Positions 8,301 through 16,476 of a stretch of 40,011 nucleotides of DNA are shown here, in pieces. The stretch comes from Hominifimenecus microfluidus. GTDB taxonomy: Bacteria; Bacillota; Clostridia; Lachnospirales; Lachnospiraceae. Within the stretch, counting starts at the first letter, position 1; every line of letters starts with the position of its first letter. Both the position numbers and the translations under genes were made by a program. The stretch covers positions 1-40,011 of the forward strand of contig JAJEQR010000036.1 of assembly GCA_020687485.1 (NCBI GenBank), read 5' to 3'. The notes under the pieces were generated by a model. The model did no database searches, was not told the origin of the DNA, and saw only the letters and a list, made by a program, of their open reading frames with translations.

Positions 8301-11300
8301 GTGGGATAAACTGTATCTGACATTCTCCAACCGGTACTTTGACTATAATGGTCGCGAGGTCAGCTATGACCGTTACTATAATGACGATAAGAACAGCGAT
8401 ATGGGAACGATGTATTATTACTACATGGGGCCGTATCTGCAGTTCACAAAGTCCGCGTCCACTTCCGAGGGAAGCACGGTAGCGCAGACGAATATCATCT
8501 GGGCGGATACCACGAAAGTGGATGAAAGCGCCGTTGGTAAGATCTGTGAGGTAGAGCTCTATGCGAATATCGACGGAAAGACGGATGAATATATCGGAAC
8601 CCGAAAGGTGCTCGCCGGGAATAAGGTCGGACCGGTCCGCACGGAGTATGATAACTACGATCTGTATACGAATCAGAAGTGGGATCAGAATCCCTATACG
8701 ACTGTGATTACGGAGGATACCCGACTGACGCTTTCTGTGGATCGCATACAGATGCTGACAGCCTTTATCTACTATGTGCCCGATACGAAGACGTGGATGG
8801 CGGAGGTTCGCGCAGTGAACGTGGATGAGGCGCCGACGGTTCCGGCGATCTCGGAAGATCCTAACTATCAGTTCGACAAGTGGACGGGAACCTACGGGCA
8901 GTACGTCCGCCGCTGGGCGAAGGGTCCGGCTACTGTGAACAGCACCATCAGCGGAGAATTCCTGCGCTCGACAGGCATGCTGGGGACACATTACATCGTG
9001 ACACGAAAAGACACCACGGTTCCACTGCTGCAGGTGACGGGGGATACCTATGAGAAGGCTCTGGCGGAATTGACCTTCCATGAAGAGTTCAATTCTTTGG
9101 TCAGCTATTACAGCGCAGAATATATTCCGCAGGAGTGCACGGTTACTCTGGTCGGAAAGAACCTGAAGGGCGAGGAAGTGAGGAATGACTATACCGTGCT
9201 TTACGGTGAGACGGTTCATTCTTACTACTGGCATGAGCCTATTGGTATGAGTCTTATTGGCTTCTCGGATACGCCGGATGGCGAGATTCTGGCGACAGAC
9301 CCCTGGAATCTCCCGGCGACGACGGAGAGTGCTGTGACATATTATATGGTATATGCCTCCGATCCGTGTGAGGTTGAGTTCTTTTATTACGATCCGGCGA
9401 CGAAGACCAACGTTAGTGCTTATACGAAGAATCTGAGCGGCGGAACGACGATTCCAGCGGATGAGCTGGCGAATGTCCATGCGCTGCTGCAGCCGGAGGA
9501 GAATGTGGAGTACCGGCTGATGGACTGGATGTATCGCTATAAGGATATCGGCGGCTGGATGCGCATGAATGTGAACAACTACGTCCTGTACTCGGATATT
9601 CAGGTGGCTCCTGTCTACGAGAGAAATGTGAAGATCACGCTGGACGCCGGAGAGGGAACCCTGGTCGGGGAGGATACGGTCGTGGCTTCCAGCCAGTATA
9701 ACTACCGGGTATTTCTGTCGAATACGGCCTGGAAGGAAAAGGACGAATACTGTACGTATCAGCTGACCGGCTGGAAGGATGAGACGACAGGGAAAATCTA
9801 TCCGTTTGGATATGTAACGATTTCGGAGCCTGTTGCTCTTACAGCGGTATATGAACCGACGGATCGTGTCTATAAGCTGGATATCATCACGGCGCAGGGT
9901 ACGCTGAAGAATGGAGACGGTAGTATCCGTTTTACCGGCGGCTATGATGATTATCAGAAGCTCCTGGCGGAGTACAGTAACTGGAGACCGGCGGATGTGA
10001 GAGGCGAGGGCTGTACCATGACGCTGGTTCGCACAGATGTGAAGTACTCTGATGAAGGCTATATCAACCGGATCTATTATTCCGGCTGGAATACGATCAT
10101 GGATCAGCACACGCTTACGCTGGATGCGGCGGGCGGCGTCCTGGACGGAGAGAGCAGTTATACGTATGATTACGGTACACGGATTTTCCTGGATCTGTTT
10201 TCTGCTTCGAAAGAAGATGTATCCTGTACCTATGTGCTCTCCGGCTGGAAGGATTCCGACGGCAATACGTATGCGGCGGATGATGAACTTACGCTGAAGT
10301 CGGATTTGACGCTGACTGCGATCTGGACGCCGGGCGTTTATAAAGAGTATAAGCTCACCTACGTGCTGGACGGAAAGACCATCGCGGAGGAGACGCATCA
10401 TTTCGGCGATGTGCTGACAGAAGCCGGACAGCCGGAGGAAGCGGAAGGAAAGATCTTCAGCGGCTGGACCTGGTACCGCGGAGAAGTTGTACAGAGTGAG
10501 ATGCCGGAGACGATGCCGGCGGAAGACCTTACCGCGATCGCTACGGCGAAACCGGCCTATGTCCGCTACATTGTGGGCGACGAAGAGATTTCTTCGGAAG
10601 AGACTGCAGTTGGAAGCAGTGTAACCGTGAAGGAGAAGTACGAGAAGACGGGATATACCATCGGCGAGTGGACAAATAAAGATGTGACGGTGACAAACGG
10701 CACATTCACGATGCCGGCGGCGGATGTCACCTTCCGCGCGGAGGCGAAAGTGAACTCCTATACCGTATCCTACTATGTGGATGGAACACTGTATTACTCC
10801 GCACAGGCAGAGTACGGAAGCTATGTGATGCTGCAGGCTCCGCCGGAAGCAGAAGGAAAGCTATTCGTGTGGAACAGTGAGGATGTGACGATTAATGGCA
10901 GCGGCTTTACCATGCCGGCCGGGGATGTGCGCATCAACGGTTACTGGTCAGAGCAGGAGCTGTACATCATTTACTATCTGAACGGAGAGATTGCAGGTTA
11001 TGACAAGGCTCTCTACGGAGAGACGGTACGGCTGAGAAACGTGGATGAGCTGGCGCTTTACGATGGCAGGAGCTTCAGCGGCTGGTATACTTCTCAGGTG
11101 GATCTGGCTAATGACATCTTTACGATGCCTTCCGAGACGCTGAAAATTTACGGAGATACGTATGATGACAGCGACGCGCTCCTGGTCTGCACCTATACGC
11201 GGGATGACGGAACACAGGATGAATTCACGATCTCGGCGGCTGTCGGCGAGACCGTAAGCCCTGTGGCTCCGGAGCGGAAGGATTATGATTTTGCCGGATG

Positions 11301-12408
11301 GCGCTGCAACGGCGATCTCGTCACAGAGGTAACTCCAGACGGAACGGAAACCTTTATCGAGCTTACGGCGGAGTACACCGCGAAGAAATATACCGTATCC
11401 TATTACATTGGCTTGCTGTACGGTTCGTATCCGGATCAGAAGGCGGAGGCCGGAGAGAAAGTATACGTTCCGGAGCTTCCGAAGCCGAATTATGACTGGC
11501 AGAGCGTCTACGGCTGGTACAGCACCGCTGCGCTGGACTTCCAGGAGGACGAAGGCGGCAAATACTTCATCATGCCGGCATACGATGTACGTCTGGAAGC
11601 AGTCGGCGATATGACGGAGACAGATGGATACAGTGTAAAGCTGATCCTGAGTACGCCTTACCATGAGGCATTTGAGTATCGGACCGTGAAGACGCTAAAA
11701 AACGGAAGCGTATATCTGCCGACGCCCAGGCTGAGCGGCTGCACCTTCGACGGCTGGCAGGATGCGGACGGAAACTATTACGATGCCGTATCCGGATGGG
11801 ATCTGGATGCAGACCTGACGCTGTACGGAACTCTGCGGAAGACGAAAGGACTTCATATCGCGGAGTTCTGGCTGGACGGTGAAGTGTACGCTTACCGCCT
11901 GTTCGATGAGGAGACCTTTATTCTGCGGACGCCTGACGTAAGTCCGGAGGAAGGAAAGACGGCCAGCGGCTGGCAGAGCTTTGATATCGAGCTTCGAGGA
12001 GATGACAGCGGCGATGATCTTCCGGATCAGGATCTTCGCTTCGATGCCTTTACCTGCGACGAAGCGGGAGAGAATACGATCCCGGTCGAGCTGATTCTTA
12101 CGAAGCGGAATGGCAGTGACCAGGAATTCCTCCAGTTCAGGCTTACCTTTAAGGAGGGAAGCATTCTGCAGATCCCGAAGAGGTTCGAAGACCTGTATTT
12201 GAGCCTTTCTGCCGTGCAGTTCTGGGAGAAGGAGAATGAGGACGGAACCTCTCAGACCGATTACTTCGATCTGAAGCTGGCGACACAGTCCCTGAGCGAC
12301 TGGATCATGCAGGTTACGATTCCGGAGATTGCGGCTCTTGTCGCTCCGGAAGGGTATCGGAAGTTCGCGGGCATCGGAATTGAGGCTTTTATGGGTCTGC
12401 CTCAATAG
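5338..12408 (+). CDS. Giant secreted InlB-repeat protein with an internal sorting-like signal
   Basis: About 2356 residues from ATG 5338; the frame is open from 5236. A TATAAT-like -10 at 5287-5292 rules out the earliest start. A TTG at 5374 has better spacing to GGGGG and gives a cleaner signal peptide. Order: signal peptide (to about 5465); a CARDB-like domain (5490-5710); an Asp/Lys/Ser/Gly linker; VKTGD at 5842-5856, a hydrophobic helix and KKKDRQR, which looks like a sortase signal; a second signal-peptide-like helix ending SKAQAA near 6009; a Listeria-Bacteroides repeat (6140-6340) with SFRGWY; a beta-rich middle with hydrophobic strands (7250-8150); then repeated repeats from about 9130 to 11860, each with GW and often FTMPA. 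There is no C-terminal anchor. The role is probably at the cell surface (adhesion or wall contact), and the ligand is unknown. Confidence 0.85.
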   Translation: MKDLQDKKGERNLGKTNVRRWLGTMLVFLMVFSGVMSIHAAVGMRAEGAQDGLTAILTTDRDSYDVGDTVAAELTVVNENSYAVGNVRTEISLPDGLTLQSGSLTVEGTELAAGMEKVHSFTALLTGGDDTPTKPDETKSDDNKNGTSGTDDKKDGGSGSRNSGNSSTVKTGDDSSIGLWIALFVISGSGLVILVTKKKDRQRLLSLILALSLTLTMLPSKAQAASVDAKERNFSVDLAVTLNGKQEKIRAQIWYDYQKEDPQPVEETVTIRFETGEGTPVEPITLKKGEASGELPQSYLAGYSFRGWYRDEALTQEFFTDESVQENLTLYPKFVVSQNDLENGTRDTYYSEDCDPMMPVVFVAEEGLSKDDLLGRISWEALTGELPEDFTFFADGENYTLTPVGGYEEGCLYRVTIPEGMSFADLDEEVLEYTFRIHKDDSEIVELSDSIKYVNRDDMLEGGTDNTFAMTAEQAEKYAFAVGDVLCMGDGESYDTDSIFVKISDLLEQDETVYVTASDAEIEDVFKDVDVSFTQDLPADTLIGEIDTQAIEDAIRNGEGFAQMTDMLAALLTESKTVQGELQAAGSPAFTENASIKEETMKSISASLAKGATVTVSVGEANNPNFGANADDFIALCIEMNYEATIKNKVKIKASFGITEYLAVSMQGYSEYKFKLFGKSKLEFDYAMNLYTQTDIDMQVLVCSTNKANEEYTDISKEIKDMLSSDEENDTGNLVKQMQDMVENDSGEITLLQAPLLQYTIPVIPILPVFGVNLGLDFVIKVNFAAGIGSDISILEATQIGMCGNTSDGSLDCYTNDLIGGNRYDLQFYACGFLDIKAGLEGSLTLSFYGLSRFGEIGISVFIGAYVDIYGYVQLGITKAQQYSKQIDVRLVGGYYMESGIALDIELIARSKFFKVKVGAKLLEAKFPLFTLGDQYVLLAVNEVEEPAVLTTSDSSARFTSASLAEIPALTGTYLNLKNGDEEERSVPWDKLYLTFSNRYFDYNGREVSYDRYYNDDKNSDMGTMYYYYMGPYLQFTKSASTSEGSTVAQTNIIWADTTKVDESAVGKICEVELYANIDGKTDEYIGTRKVLAGNKVGPVRTEYDNYDLYTNQKWDQNPYTTVITEDTRLTLSVDRIQMLTAFIYYVPDTKTWMAEVRAVNVDEAPTVPAISEDPNYQFDKWTGTYGQYVRRWAKGPATVNSTISGEFLRSTGMLGTHYIVTRKDTTVPLLQVTGDTYEKALAELTFHEEFNSLVSYYSAEYIPQECTVTLVGKNLKGEEVRNDYTVLYGETVHSYYWHEPIGMSLIGFSDTPDGEILATDPWNLPATTESAVTYYMVYASDPCEVEFFYYDPATKTNVSAYTKNLSGGTTIPADELANVHALLQPEENVEYRLMDWMYRYKDIGGWMRMNVNNYVLYSDIQVAPVYERNVKITLDAGEGTLVGEDTVVASSQYNYRVFLSNTAWKEKDEYCTYQLTGWKDETTGKIYPFGYVTISEPVALTAVYEPTDRVYKLDIITAQGTLKNGDGSIRFTGGYDDYQKLLAEYSNWRPADVRGEGCTMTLVRTDVKYSDEGYINRIYYSGWNTIMDQHTLTLDAAGGVLDGESSYTYDYGTRIFLDLFSASKEDVSCTYVLSGWKDSDGNTYAADDELTLKSDLTLTAIWTPGVYKEYKLTYVLDGKTIAEETHHFGDVLTEAGQPEEAEGKIFSGWTWYRGEVVQSEMPETMPAEDLTAIATAKPAYVRYIVGDEEISSEETAVGSSVTVKEKYEKTGYTIGEWTNKDVTVTNGTFTMPAADVTFRAEAKVNSYTVSYYVDGTLYYSAQAEYGSYVMLQAPPEAEGKLFVWNSEDVTINGSGFTMPAGDVRINGYWSEQELYIIYYLNGEIAGYDKALYGETVRLRNVDELALYDGRSFSGWYTSQVDLANDIFTMPSETLKIYGDTYDDSDALLVCTYTRDDGTQDEFTISAAVGETVSPVAPERKDYDFAGWRCNGDLVTEVTPDGTETFIELTAEYTAKKYTVSYYIGLLYGSYPDQKAEAGEKVYVPELPKPNYDWQSVYGWYSTAALDFQEDEGGKYFIMPAYDVRLEAVGDMTETDGYSVKLILSTPYHEAFEYRTVKTLKNGSVYLPTPRLSGCTFDGWQDADGNYYDAVSGWDLDADLTLYGTLRKTKGLHIAEFWLDGEVYAYRLFDEETFILRTPDVSPEEGKTASGWQSFDIELRGDDSGDDLPDQDLRFDAFTCDEAGENTIPVELILTKRNGSDQEFLQFRLTFKEGSILQIPKRFEDLYLSLSAVQFWEKENEDGTSQTDYFDLKLATQSLSDWIMQVTIPEIAALVAPEGYRKFAGIGIEAFMGLPQ

Positions 12409-12420
12409 AGTATAAGAAGA

Positions 12421-12466
12421 AAAAGCCCCGGTTTGATCTGTTTTTTGGATCGAACCGGGGCTTTTT
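12421..12466 (+). terminator. Strong intrinsic terminator after the giant gene
   Basis: A stem of about 17 bp (12422-12438 with 12448-12464, one wobble) around GCCCCGG/CCGGGGC is followed by TTTTT. It isolates the mod genes from the giant gene. Confidence 0.95.
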
Positions 12467-12508
12467 GTATTATCAGTTATTTTTCTTTACAAATAACGAC
12501 CAATATTC

Positions 12509-12536
12509 TTGACAAAAAATAACGTAAGGCTATAAT
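12509..12536 (+). promoter_or_regulatory. modA promoter
   Basis: TTGACA at 12509-12514, a 16-base spacer and TATAAT at 12531-12536. The octamer AAATAACG occurs twice, at 12491-12498 and 12517-12524, on either side of the -35. It could be a repressor site for the ModE-like protein, but that is only a guess. AGGAGG at 12561-12566 is the ribosome binding site. Confidence 0.75.
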
Positions 12537-12575
12537 GGTAATAAGTGGCGAAAAGCCGACAGGAGGATAAGAATT

Positions 12576-13445
12576 ATGAAGAAGAAACTGGCAATCGCAC
12601 TGGCTCTTTCCATGGCAGCAGCATTGGCAGGATGCGGCAGCAGCTCGTCCGGAACAACGGCAGCGGCAGCAGAGACAACGGCGACAGCAGAGACGACAGC
12701 GGCAGCAGCTGACACCACCGCAGTAGCGGCAGATACTACAACTGGCGATGGTGAGATTATGCTTGCAGCAGCAGCCAGCCTGAAGAACGCACTCGAGGAT
12801 AAGCTGATTCCTATGTTTAAGGAGCAGACCGGCATCTCGGTTACAGCAACCTATGACAGTTCGGGCAAGCTGCAGACGCAGATCGAGGAAGGCGCTCCGG
12901 TAGATGTATTCTTCTCTGCGTCCATGAAGCAGATGAACGCCCTGCAGGATGAGAAGATGATCGATGCTGACAGCGTTGTAAAGCTTCTGGAGAACAAGCT
13001 GGTTATGATTGTACCTGCAGGTTCTACGTTGGAGCTGAAGGAATTTTCGGATGTTCTGAATGCGAATACCATCGCGATCGGTGATCCTGAGAGCGTACCG
13101 GCCGGTCAGTATGCGAAGGAAGCGTTTACGAATCTTGGTATCTGGGATGCTCTGCAGGAGAAGACCCTGTCTCTGGGTACGAATGTAACAGAAGTTCTTG
13201 AGTGGGTGGCAGCCGGCAGCGCAGATGTTGGCTTCGTATATAAGACGGATGCAATGTCCAAGGCTGGTCAGGTAGATATCGTTGCGGAAGCTCCGGAAGG
13301 CTCTCTGGAGAATCCCGTCATTTATCCGGTTGGTCAACTGACCAACGCAGCGAACCCGGAGGGGGCGGCAGCGTTCCTGGAGTTCCTGCAGACGAAGGAA
13401 GCTCTGGCAGTATTTGAAGAGTACGGCTTTACCCCGAATGTATAA
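12576..13445 (+). CDS. modA: Molybdate-binding lipoprotein ModA
   Basis: A 289-residue extracellular solute-binding protein of the molybdate ABC importer. The signal peptide ends in lipobox LAGC with the lipidated Cys at residue 20. A Thr/Ala-rich low-complexity linker (residues 27-56) holds it off the membrane. The mature domain opens AAASLKNAL, the family's oxyanion-binding segment, and continues with TATYDSSGKLQTQIEEGAPVD and a late SADVGFVYKTDA. Tungstate specificity is possible. modB and modC follow, but a terminator lies between modA and modB. Confidence 0.96.
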   Translation: MKKKLAIALALSMAAALAGCGSSSSGTTAAAAETTATAETTAAAADTTAVAADTTTGDGEIMLAAAASLKNALEDKLIPMFKEQTGISVTATYDSSGKLQTQIEEGAPVDVFFSASMKQMNALQDEKMIDADSVVKLLENKLVMIVPAGSTLELKEFSDVLNANTIAIGDPESVPAGQYAKEAFTNLGIWDALQEKTLSLGTNVTEVLEWVAAGSADVGFVYKTDAMSKAGQVDIVAEAPEGSLENPVIYPVGQLTNAANPEGAAAFLEFLQTKEALAVFEEYGFTPNV

Positions 13446-13471
13446 GGCAGGCCGTATAGAATCATCAGAAA

Positions 13472-13497
13472 GGGGATGCAGAAGTGCATCCCTTTTT
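13472..13497 (+). terminator. Terminator between modA and modB
   Basis: GGGATGCA (13473-13480), loop GAAG, TGCATCCC (13485-13492), then TTTTT. The stem is a perfect 8 bp. It sits inside the mod operon, where it should lower permease and ATPase expression relative to the binding protein. Confidence 0.9.
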
Positions 13498-13574
13498 CCT
13501 GTTAGATGTTACGGAAAGAGGCCAGAGAGCATATAGAACTCTGGAACCGTCCGGCGTATGAAAGGAGAAAAAAC

Positions 13575-14258
13575 ATGAACTGGGCTCCCGTTATCATATC
13601 TGCAAAGACGGCATGTTTAAGCATACTGATTACATTTTTTATTGGAATATTGCTGGCACACTGGGTGGTACGTATGCGCTCCGAGAAGGCACGCATGCTG
13701 ATTGATGGAATTCTGACGCTGCCGATGGTTCTTCCGCCTACGGTTATGGGCTTCTTCCTCCTGTTTATTTTCGGTGTGAAGCGGCCGGTAGGAAAGTTTA
13801 TCCTGGAATTCTTTGGATGGAAGATTGTATTTACCTGGTGGGCGACCGTGATCGCAGCCGTTGTAATCTCGCTTCCGCTGATGTACCGGAGCGCGCGCGG
13901 CGCGTTTGAGCAGGTGGATCAGAACCTGATCTACGCAGGAAGAACATTAGGAAAGAGCGAATGGTGGATCTTCTGGCGGGTAATTATGCCTGCGGCATTG
14001 CCGGGTGTAGCCTCCGGCGGTATTCTGGCATTTGCCAGAGGCCTGGGCGAATTCGGCGCGACAGCGATGCTGGCGGGCAATATCGCCGGTCAGACACAGA
14101 CGCTGCCTCTGGCGATTTATTCAGAAGTTGCGGCAGGCGATATGGAAGGAGCCTATGGGTATGTCTATATCCTGGTAGCGATCTCTTTCCTGGTCATCTT
14201 CCTTATGAATTATTTTACATTGAAAGGAACCGCACGTGGAAAGGGGAGGAAGAAATGA
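13575..14258 (+). CDS. modB: Molybdate ABC transporter permease ModB
   Basis: A 227-residue inner-membrane permease with about five transmembrane helices. The ABC-coupling EAA loop is visible as AGRTLGKSEWWIFWRVIMP near residues 123-141. PMVLPPTVMGF near 52-62 and ARGLGEFGATAMLAGN near 155-170 are typical of ModB. I chose ATG 13575, preceded by AAAGGAG, over an in-frame ATG at 13506 that adds a poorly hydrophobic N-terminus and lies close behind the terminator. Its stop overlaps the modC start (ATGA). Confidence 0.96.
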   Translation: MNWAPVIISAKTACLSILITFFIGILLAHWVVRMRSEKARMLIDGILTLPMVLPPTVMGFFLLFIFGVKRPVGKFILEFFGWKIVFTWWATVIAAVVISLPLMYRSARGAFEQVDQNLIYAGRTLGKSEWWIFWRVIMPAALPGVASGGILAFARGLGEFGATAMLAGNIAGQTQTLPLAIYSEVAAGDMEGAYGYVYILVAISFLVIFLMNYFTLKGTARGKGRKK

Positions 14259-15313
14259 GCCTGCAGGTAGATATTAAGAAGAAACTGAAGGGGTTTACCT
14301 TGGATGTCACTTTTGAAGCGGACGGAGACTGTATGGGAATCCTGGGAGCTTCCGGCTGCGGCAAGAGTATGACGCTAAAGTGTATTGCAGGAATTGAGAA
14401 GCCGGACAGTGGAAGAATTGTACTGAACGGAAAGATCCTGTTTGATTCTGAGAAACATATCAATCTTTCCACGCAGAAGCGGAAGGTTGGTTATCTCTTC
14501 CAGAACTATGCACTCTTCCCAAATATGACTGTGCGGGAGAATATTTCTGTCGGGCTTGCGGCTTCGAAGGAGAATTCGAATTCACGCCTGGAGGAACTGG
14601 CGGCACTGTTTCAGCTGGAAGGTCTGGAGAACCGATATCCCTGGCAGCTTTCCGGTGGCCAGCAGCAGAGAGTTGCGCTGGCGAGAAGCCTGGCCTATGA
14701 ACCGGAAGTGCTGATGCTGGATGAACCCTTCTCGGCTTTGGATGAGTATCTGAAGGAGAACCTGCAGATACAGGTCAAGGAGATTCTAAATCGTTATAAA
14801 GGTGATATTCTTATGGTTACACACAGCAGGGAGGAAGTCTATCGTTTCTGTCCGAAAATTGCGGTGGTACATAACGGCCACGTAGTGGCCAGGGGCGATA
14901 CCCGTGAAATCTTTCAGAATCCCTGCCATGTGACGGCTGCAAAGTTGTCCGGCTGCAAGAACATCTCAAGGATCAAACGCACCGGAGAAAATCGGGTTTA
15001 TGCACTGGACTGGAATACGGAGCTTGTAACGGCGGAGTCGGTAGGGGACGAAGTCCGCTATATTGGAATCCGGGCGCATGATCTGCAGCCGGTCTATGAT
15101 GGAACATATCAGGAAAATCTGATATCCTGCCTCCATCCGGAACTTCCAGAAGGCTTGTTCGAGCAGGTGGTGCTCTTCCGTACTGCAGAACAGTCGGACT
15201 CCCTCCTCTGGTGGAAAGTCGGCAAGGAACAGTGGCGAGAAGCGTTCGTACAGAAGCTGCCGGAGCAGTTCTATCTGCCGCCGGAAGCGCTGATGCTTCT
15301 GACGGAAGAATGA
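14255..15313 (+). CDS. modC: Molybdate ABC transporter ATP-binding protein ModC
   Basis: A 352-residue ATPase that powers molybdate import. It has Walker A GASGCGKS near residues 30-37, a Q-loop in YLFQNYALFP, the signature LSGGQQQRVALARSL near 132-146, Walker B LMLDEPFSALD near 153-163, and the switch His in VTHSREE. A C-terminal extension of about 120 residues replaces the usual mop domain and shows only partial TOBE-like features (YIGIRAHDLQP). ATG 14255 overlaps the modB stop and has GGGGAGGAAGA upstream. Confidence 0.95.
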   Translation: MSLQVDIKKKLKGFTLDVTFEADGDCMGILGASGCGKSMTLKCIAGIEKPDSGRIVLNGKILFDSEKHINLSTQKRKVGYLFQNYALFPNMTVRENISVGLAASKENSNSRLEELAALFQLEGLENRYPWQLSGGQQQRVALARSLAYEPEVLMLDEPFSALDEYLKENLQIQVKEILNRYKGDILMVTHSREEVYRFCPKIAVVHNGHVVARGDTREIFQNPCHVTAAKLSGCKNISRIKRTGENRVYALDWNTELVTAESVGDEVRYIGIRAHDLQPVYDGTYQENLISCLHPELPEGLFEQVVLFRTAEQSDSLLWWKVGKEQWREAFVQKLPEQFYLPPEALMLLTEE

Positions 15314-15350
15314 TATTCTTTCGAAAAAAAGCTCCTTTCTGATAAATCCT

Positions 15351-15379
15351 TTGACGTGATTGAAAAAAGGTGTTATAAA
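15351..15379 (+). promoter_or_regulatory. Promoter of the MoeA-like gene
   Basis: TTGACG at 15351-15356, a 17-base spacer and TATAAA at 15374-15379. It gives the molybdopterin-binding gene a start of its own, separate from modABC. Confidence 0.65.
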
Positions 15380-15382
15380 TAT

Positions 15383-15437
15383 GGTAACTATTCAGAGTTG
15401 TGTAAGCGAAAGCAACCTGCTGCTATGAATCGTTACC
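15383..15437 (+). promoter_or_regulatory. Structured 5' leader of the MoeA-like gene
   Basis: GGTAAC-ATTCA (15383-15394) pairs with TGAAT-GTTACC (15426-15437), giving 11 bp with one mismatch. The enclosed sequence holds GC-GAAA-GC, a GNRA-capped hairpin, and GTTG/CAAC. It begins at the predicted transcription start and ends just before the AGGAGG ribosome binding site. It recalls a metabolite-sensing leader but is shorter than known molybdenum cofactor riboswitches. The ligand, if any, is unknown. Confidence 0.5.
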
Positions 15438-15453
15438 AGACAGGAGGATACAT

Positions 15454-16476
15454 ATGAAATTAATACCCACGACCGAAGCTGTCGGTCATGTGCTCTGCCA
15501 TGATCTTACGCAGATTATTCCCGGTGTGATTAAAGATGCCCGTTTCCGCAAGGGACATATCGTGCAGAAGGAGGATATCCCGGTTCTTCTTTCCATGGGA
15601 AAGGAACACCTGTATGTGTGGGAGAACGACGGAAGCAAGTATCATGAGGATGAGGCGGCAGAGATTCTCTACAGTCTCTGCGCAAATGAACATATCACCA
15701 GAAGTAAAGAGACCAAAGAAGGAAAAGTTGAGCTTTTTGCCGGCTGTGACGGACTCTTTCGGGTGGACGTTGAGAGAGTCTGCCGACTGAACAGCCTGGG
15801 TGAGATGATGATTGCAACCCGACAGAACAATTTCCCGGTTCATGCCGGAGACAAGCTGGCAGGTACCCGCGTGATTCCGCTGGTCATTGAGAAGACGAAG
15901 ATGGAAACTGCGAAGGAAGCAGTTGGCAGCGAGCCTTTGCTGAAGCTGATTCCCTACGTACACAAGAAAGTCGGCATCATCACGACCGGCGAGGAAGTGA
16001 AGAAGGGAATCATTCAGGATGCTTTCGGCCCGGCAGTACGTAAGAAGCTGGCGGAGTTCGATACAGAGATTCTGGGACAGATCTTCCCCGGTGATAATAA
16101 GGAAGCGATCTGTCAGGCCATTCAGGATTTCCTGGCACAGGGGGCAGACTTTATTGTCTGTACCGGAGGCATGAGTGTGGACCCGGATGATAATACGCCG
16201 GGAGCGATCCGCATGAGCGGCGCACACATTGTATCCTATGGAGCGCCGGTACTTCCGGGAGCCATGTTTCTGATGGCTTATGCGGAGAGCGGCGTGCCGA
16301 TCGTCGGCCTTCCCGGTTGTGTAATGTATGCGAAGCGCACCATTTTCGATCTGGTACTTCCTTATATTATGGCGGATGAACCGGTGAAGCCGGAAGATCT
16401 GAGTCGTCTGGGTGTCGGTGGTCTCTGCCTGGGCTGCGACGTCTGCGTGTTCCCTAACTGCGGGTTCGGCCGATGA
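15454..16476 (+). CDS. MoeA-like molybdopterin-binding protein
   Basis: A 340-residue protein with a MoCF_biosynth fold in its second half: VGIITTGEEVKKG near 174-186, then CTGGMSVDPDDNTPGAI near 236-252 and GLPGC near 288. The N-terminal half is a shorter, diverged MoeA-like region. It lacks the full length (about 400 residues) of MoeA and resembles the molybdopterin-binding proteins found with molybdenum hydroxylase genes. The role is probably cofactor binding or metal insertion. The tail carries a Cys cluster, CLGCDVCVFPNC (Cys-x2-Cys-x2-Cys-x4-Cys). Its TGA overlaps the next gene's ATG. Confidence 0.85.
   Translation: MKLIPTTEAVGHVLCHDLTQIIPGVIKDARFRKGHIVQKEDIPVLLSMGKEHLYVWENDGSKYHEDEAAEILYSLCANEHITRSKETKEGKVELFAGCDGLFRVDVERVCRLNSLGEMMIATRQNNFPVHAGDKLAGTRVIPLVIEKTKMETAKEAVGSEPLLKLIPYVHKKVGIITTGEEVKKGIIQDAFGPAVRKKLAEFDTEILGQIFPGDNKEAICQAIQDFLAQGADFIVCTGGMSVDPDDNTPGAIRMSGAHIVSYGAPVLPGAMFLMAYAESGVPIVGLPGCVMYAKRTIFDLVLPYIMADEPVKPEDLSRLGVGGLCLGCDVCVFPNCGFGR

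Noticed and set aside
8152-10401. A 749-codon open frame on the minus strand inside the giant gene
   Set aside because: It mirrors the codon bias of the plus-strand gene, has no ribosome binding site or recognisable domain, and its protein is rich in Arg/Ile/His as expected of an antisense shadow.
12408-12575. Moco riboswitch ahead of modA
   Set aside because: After the terminator only a promoter and a leader of about 35 bases remain, which is too short.
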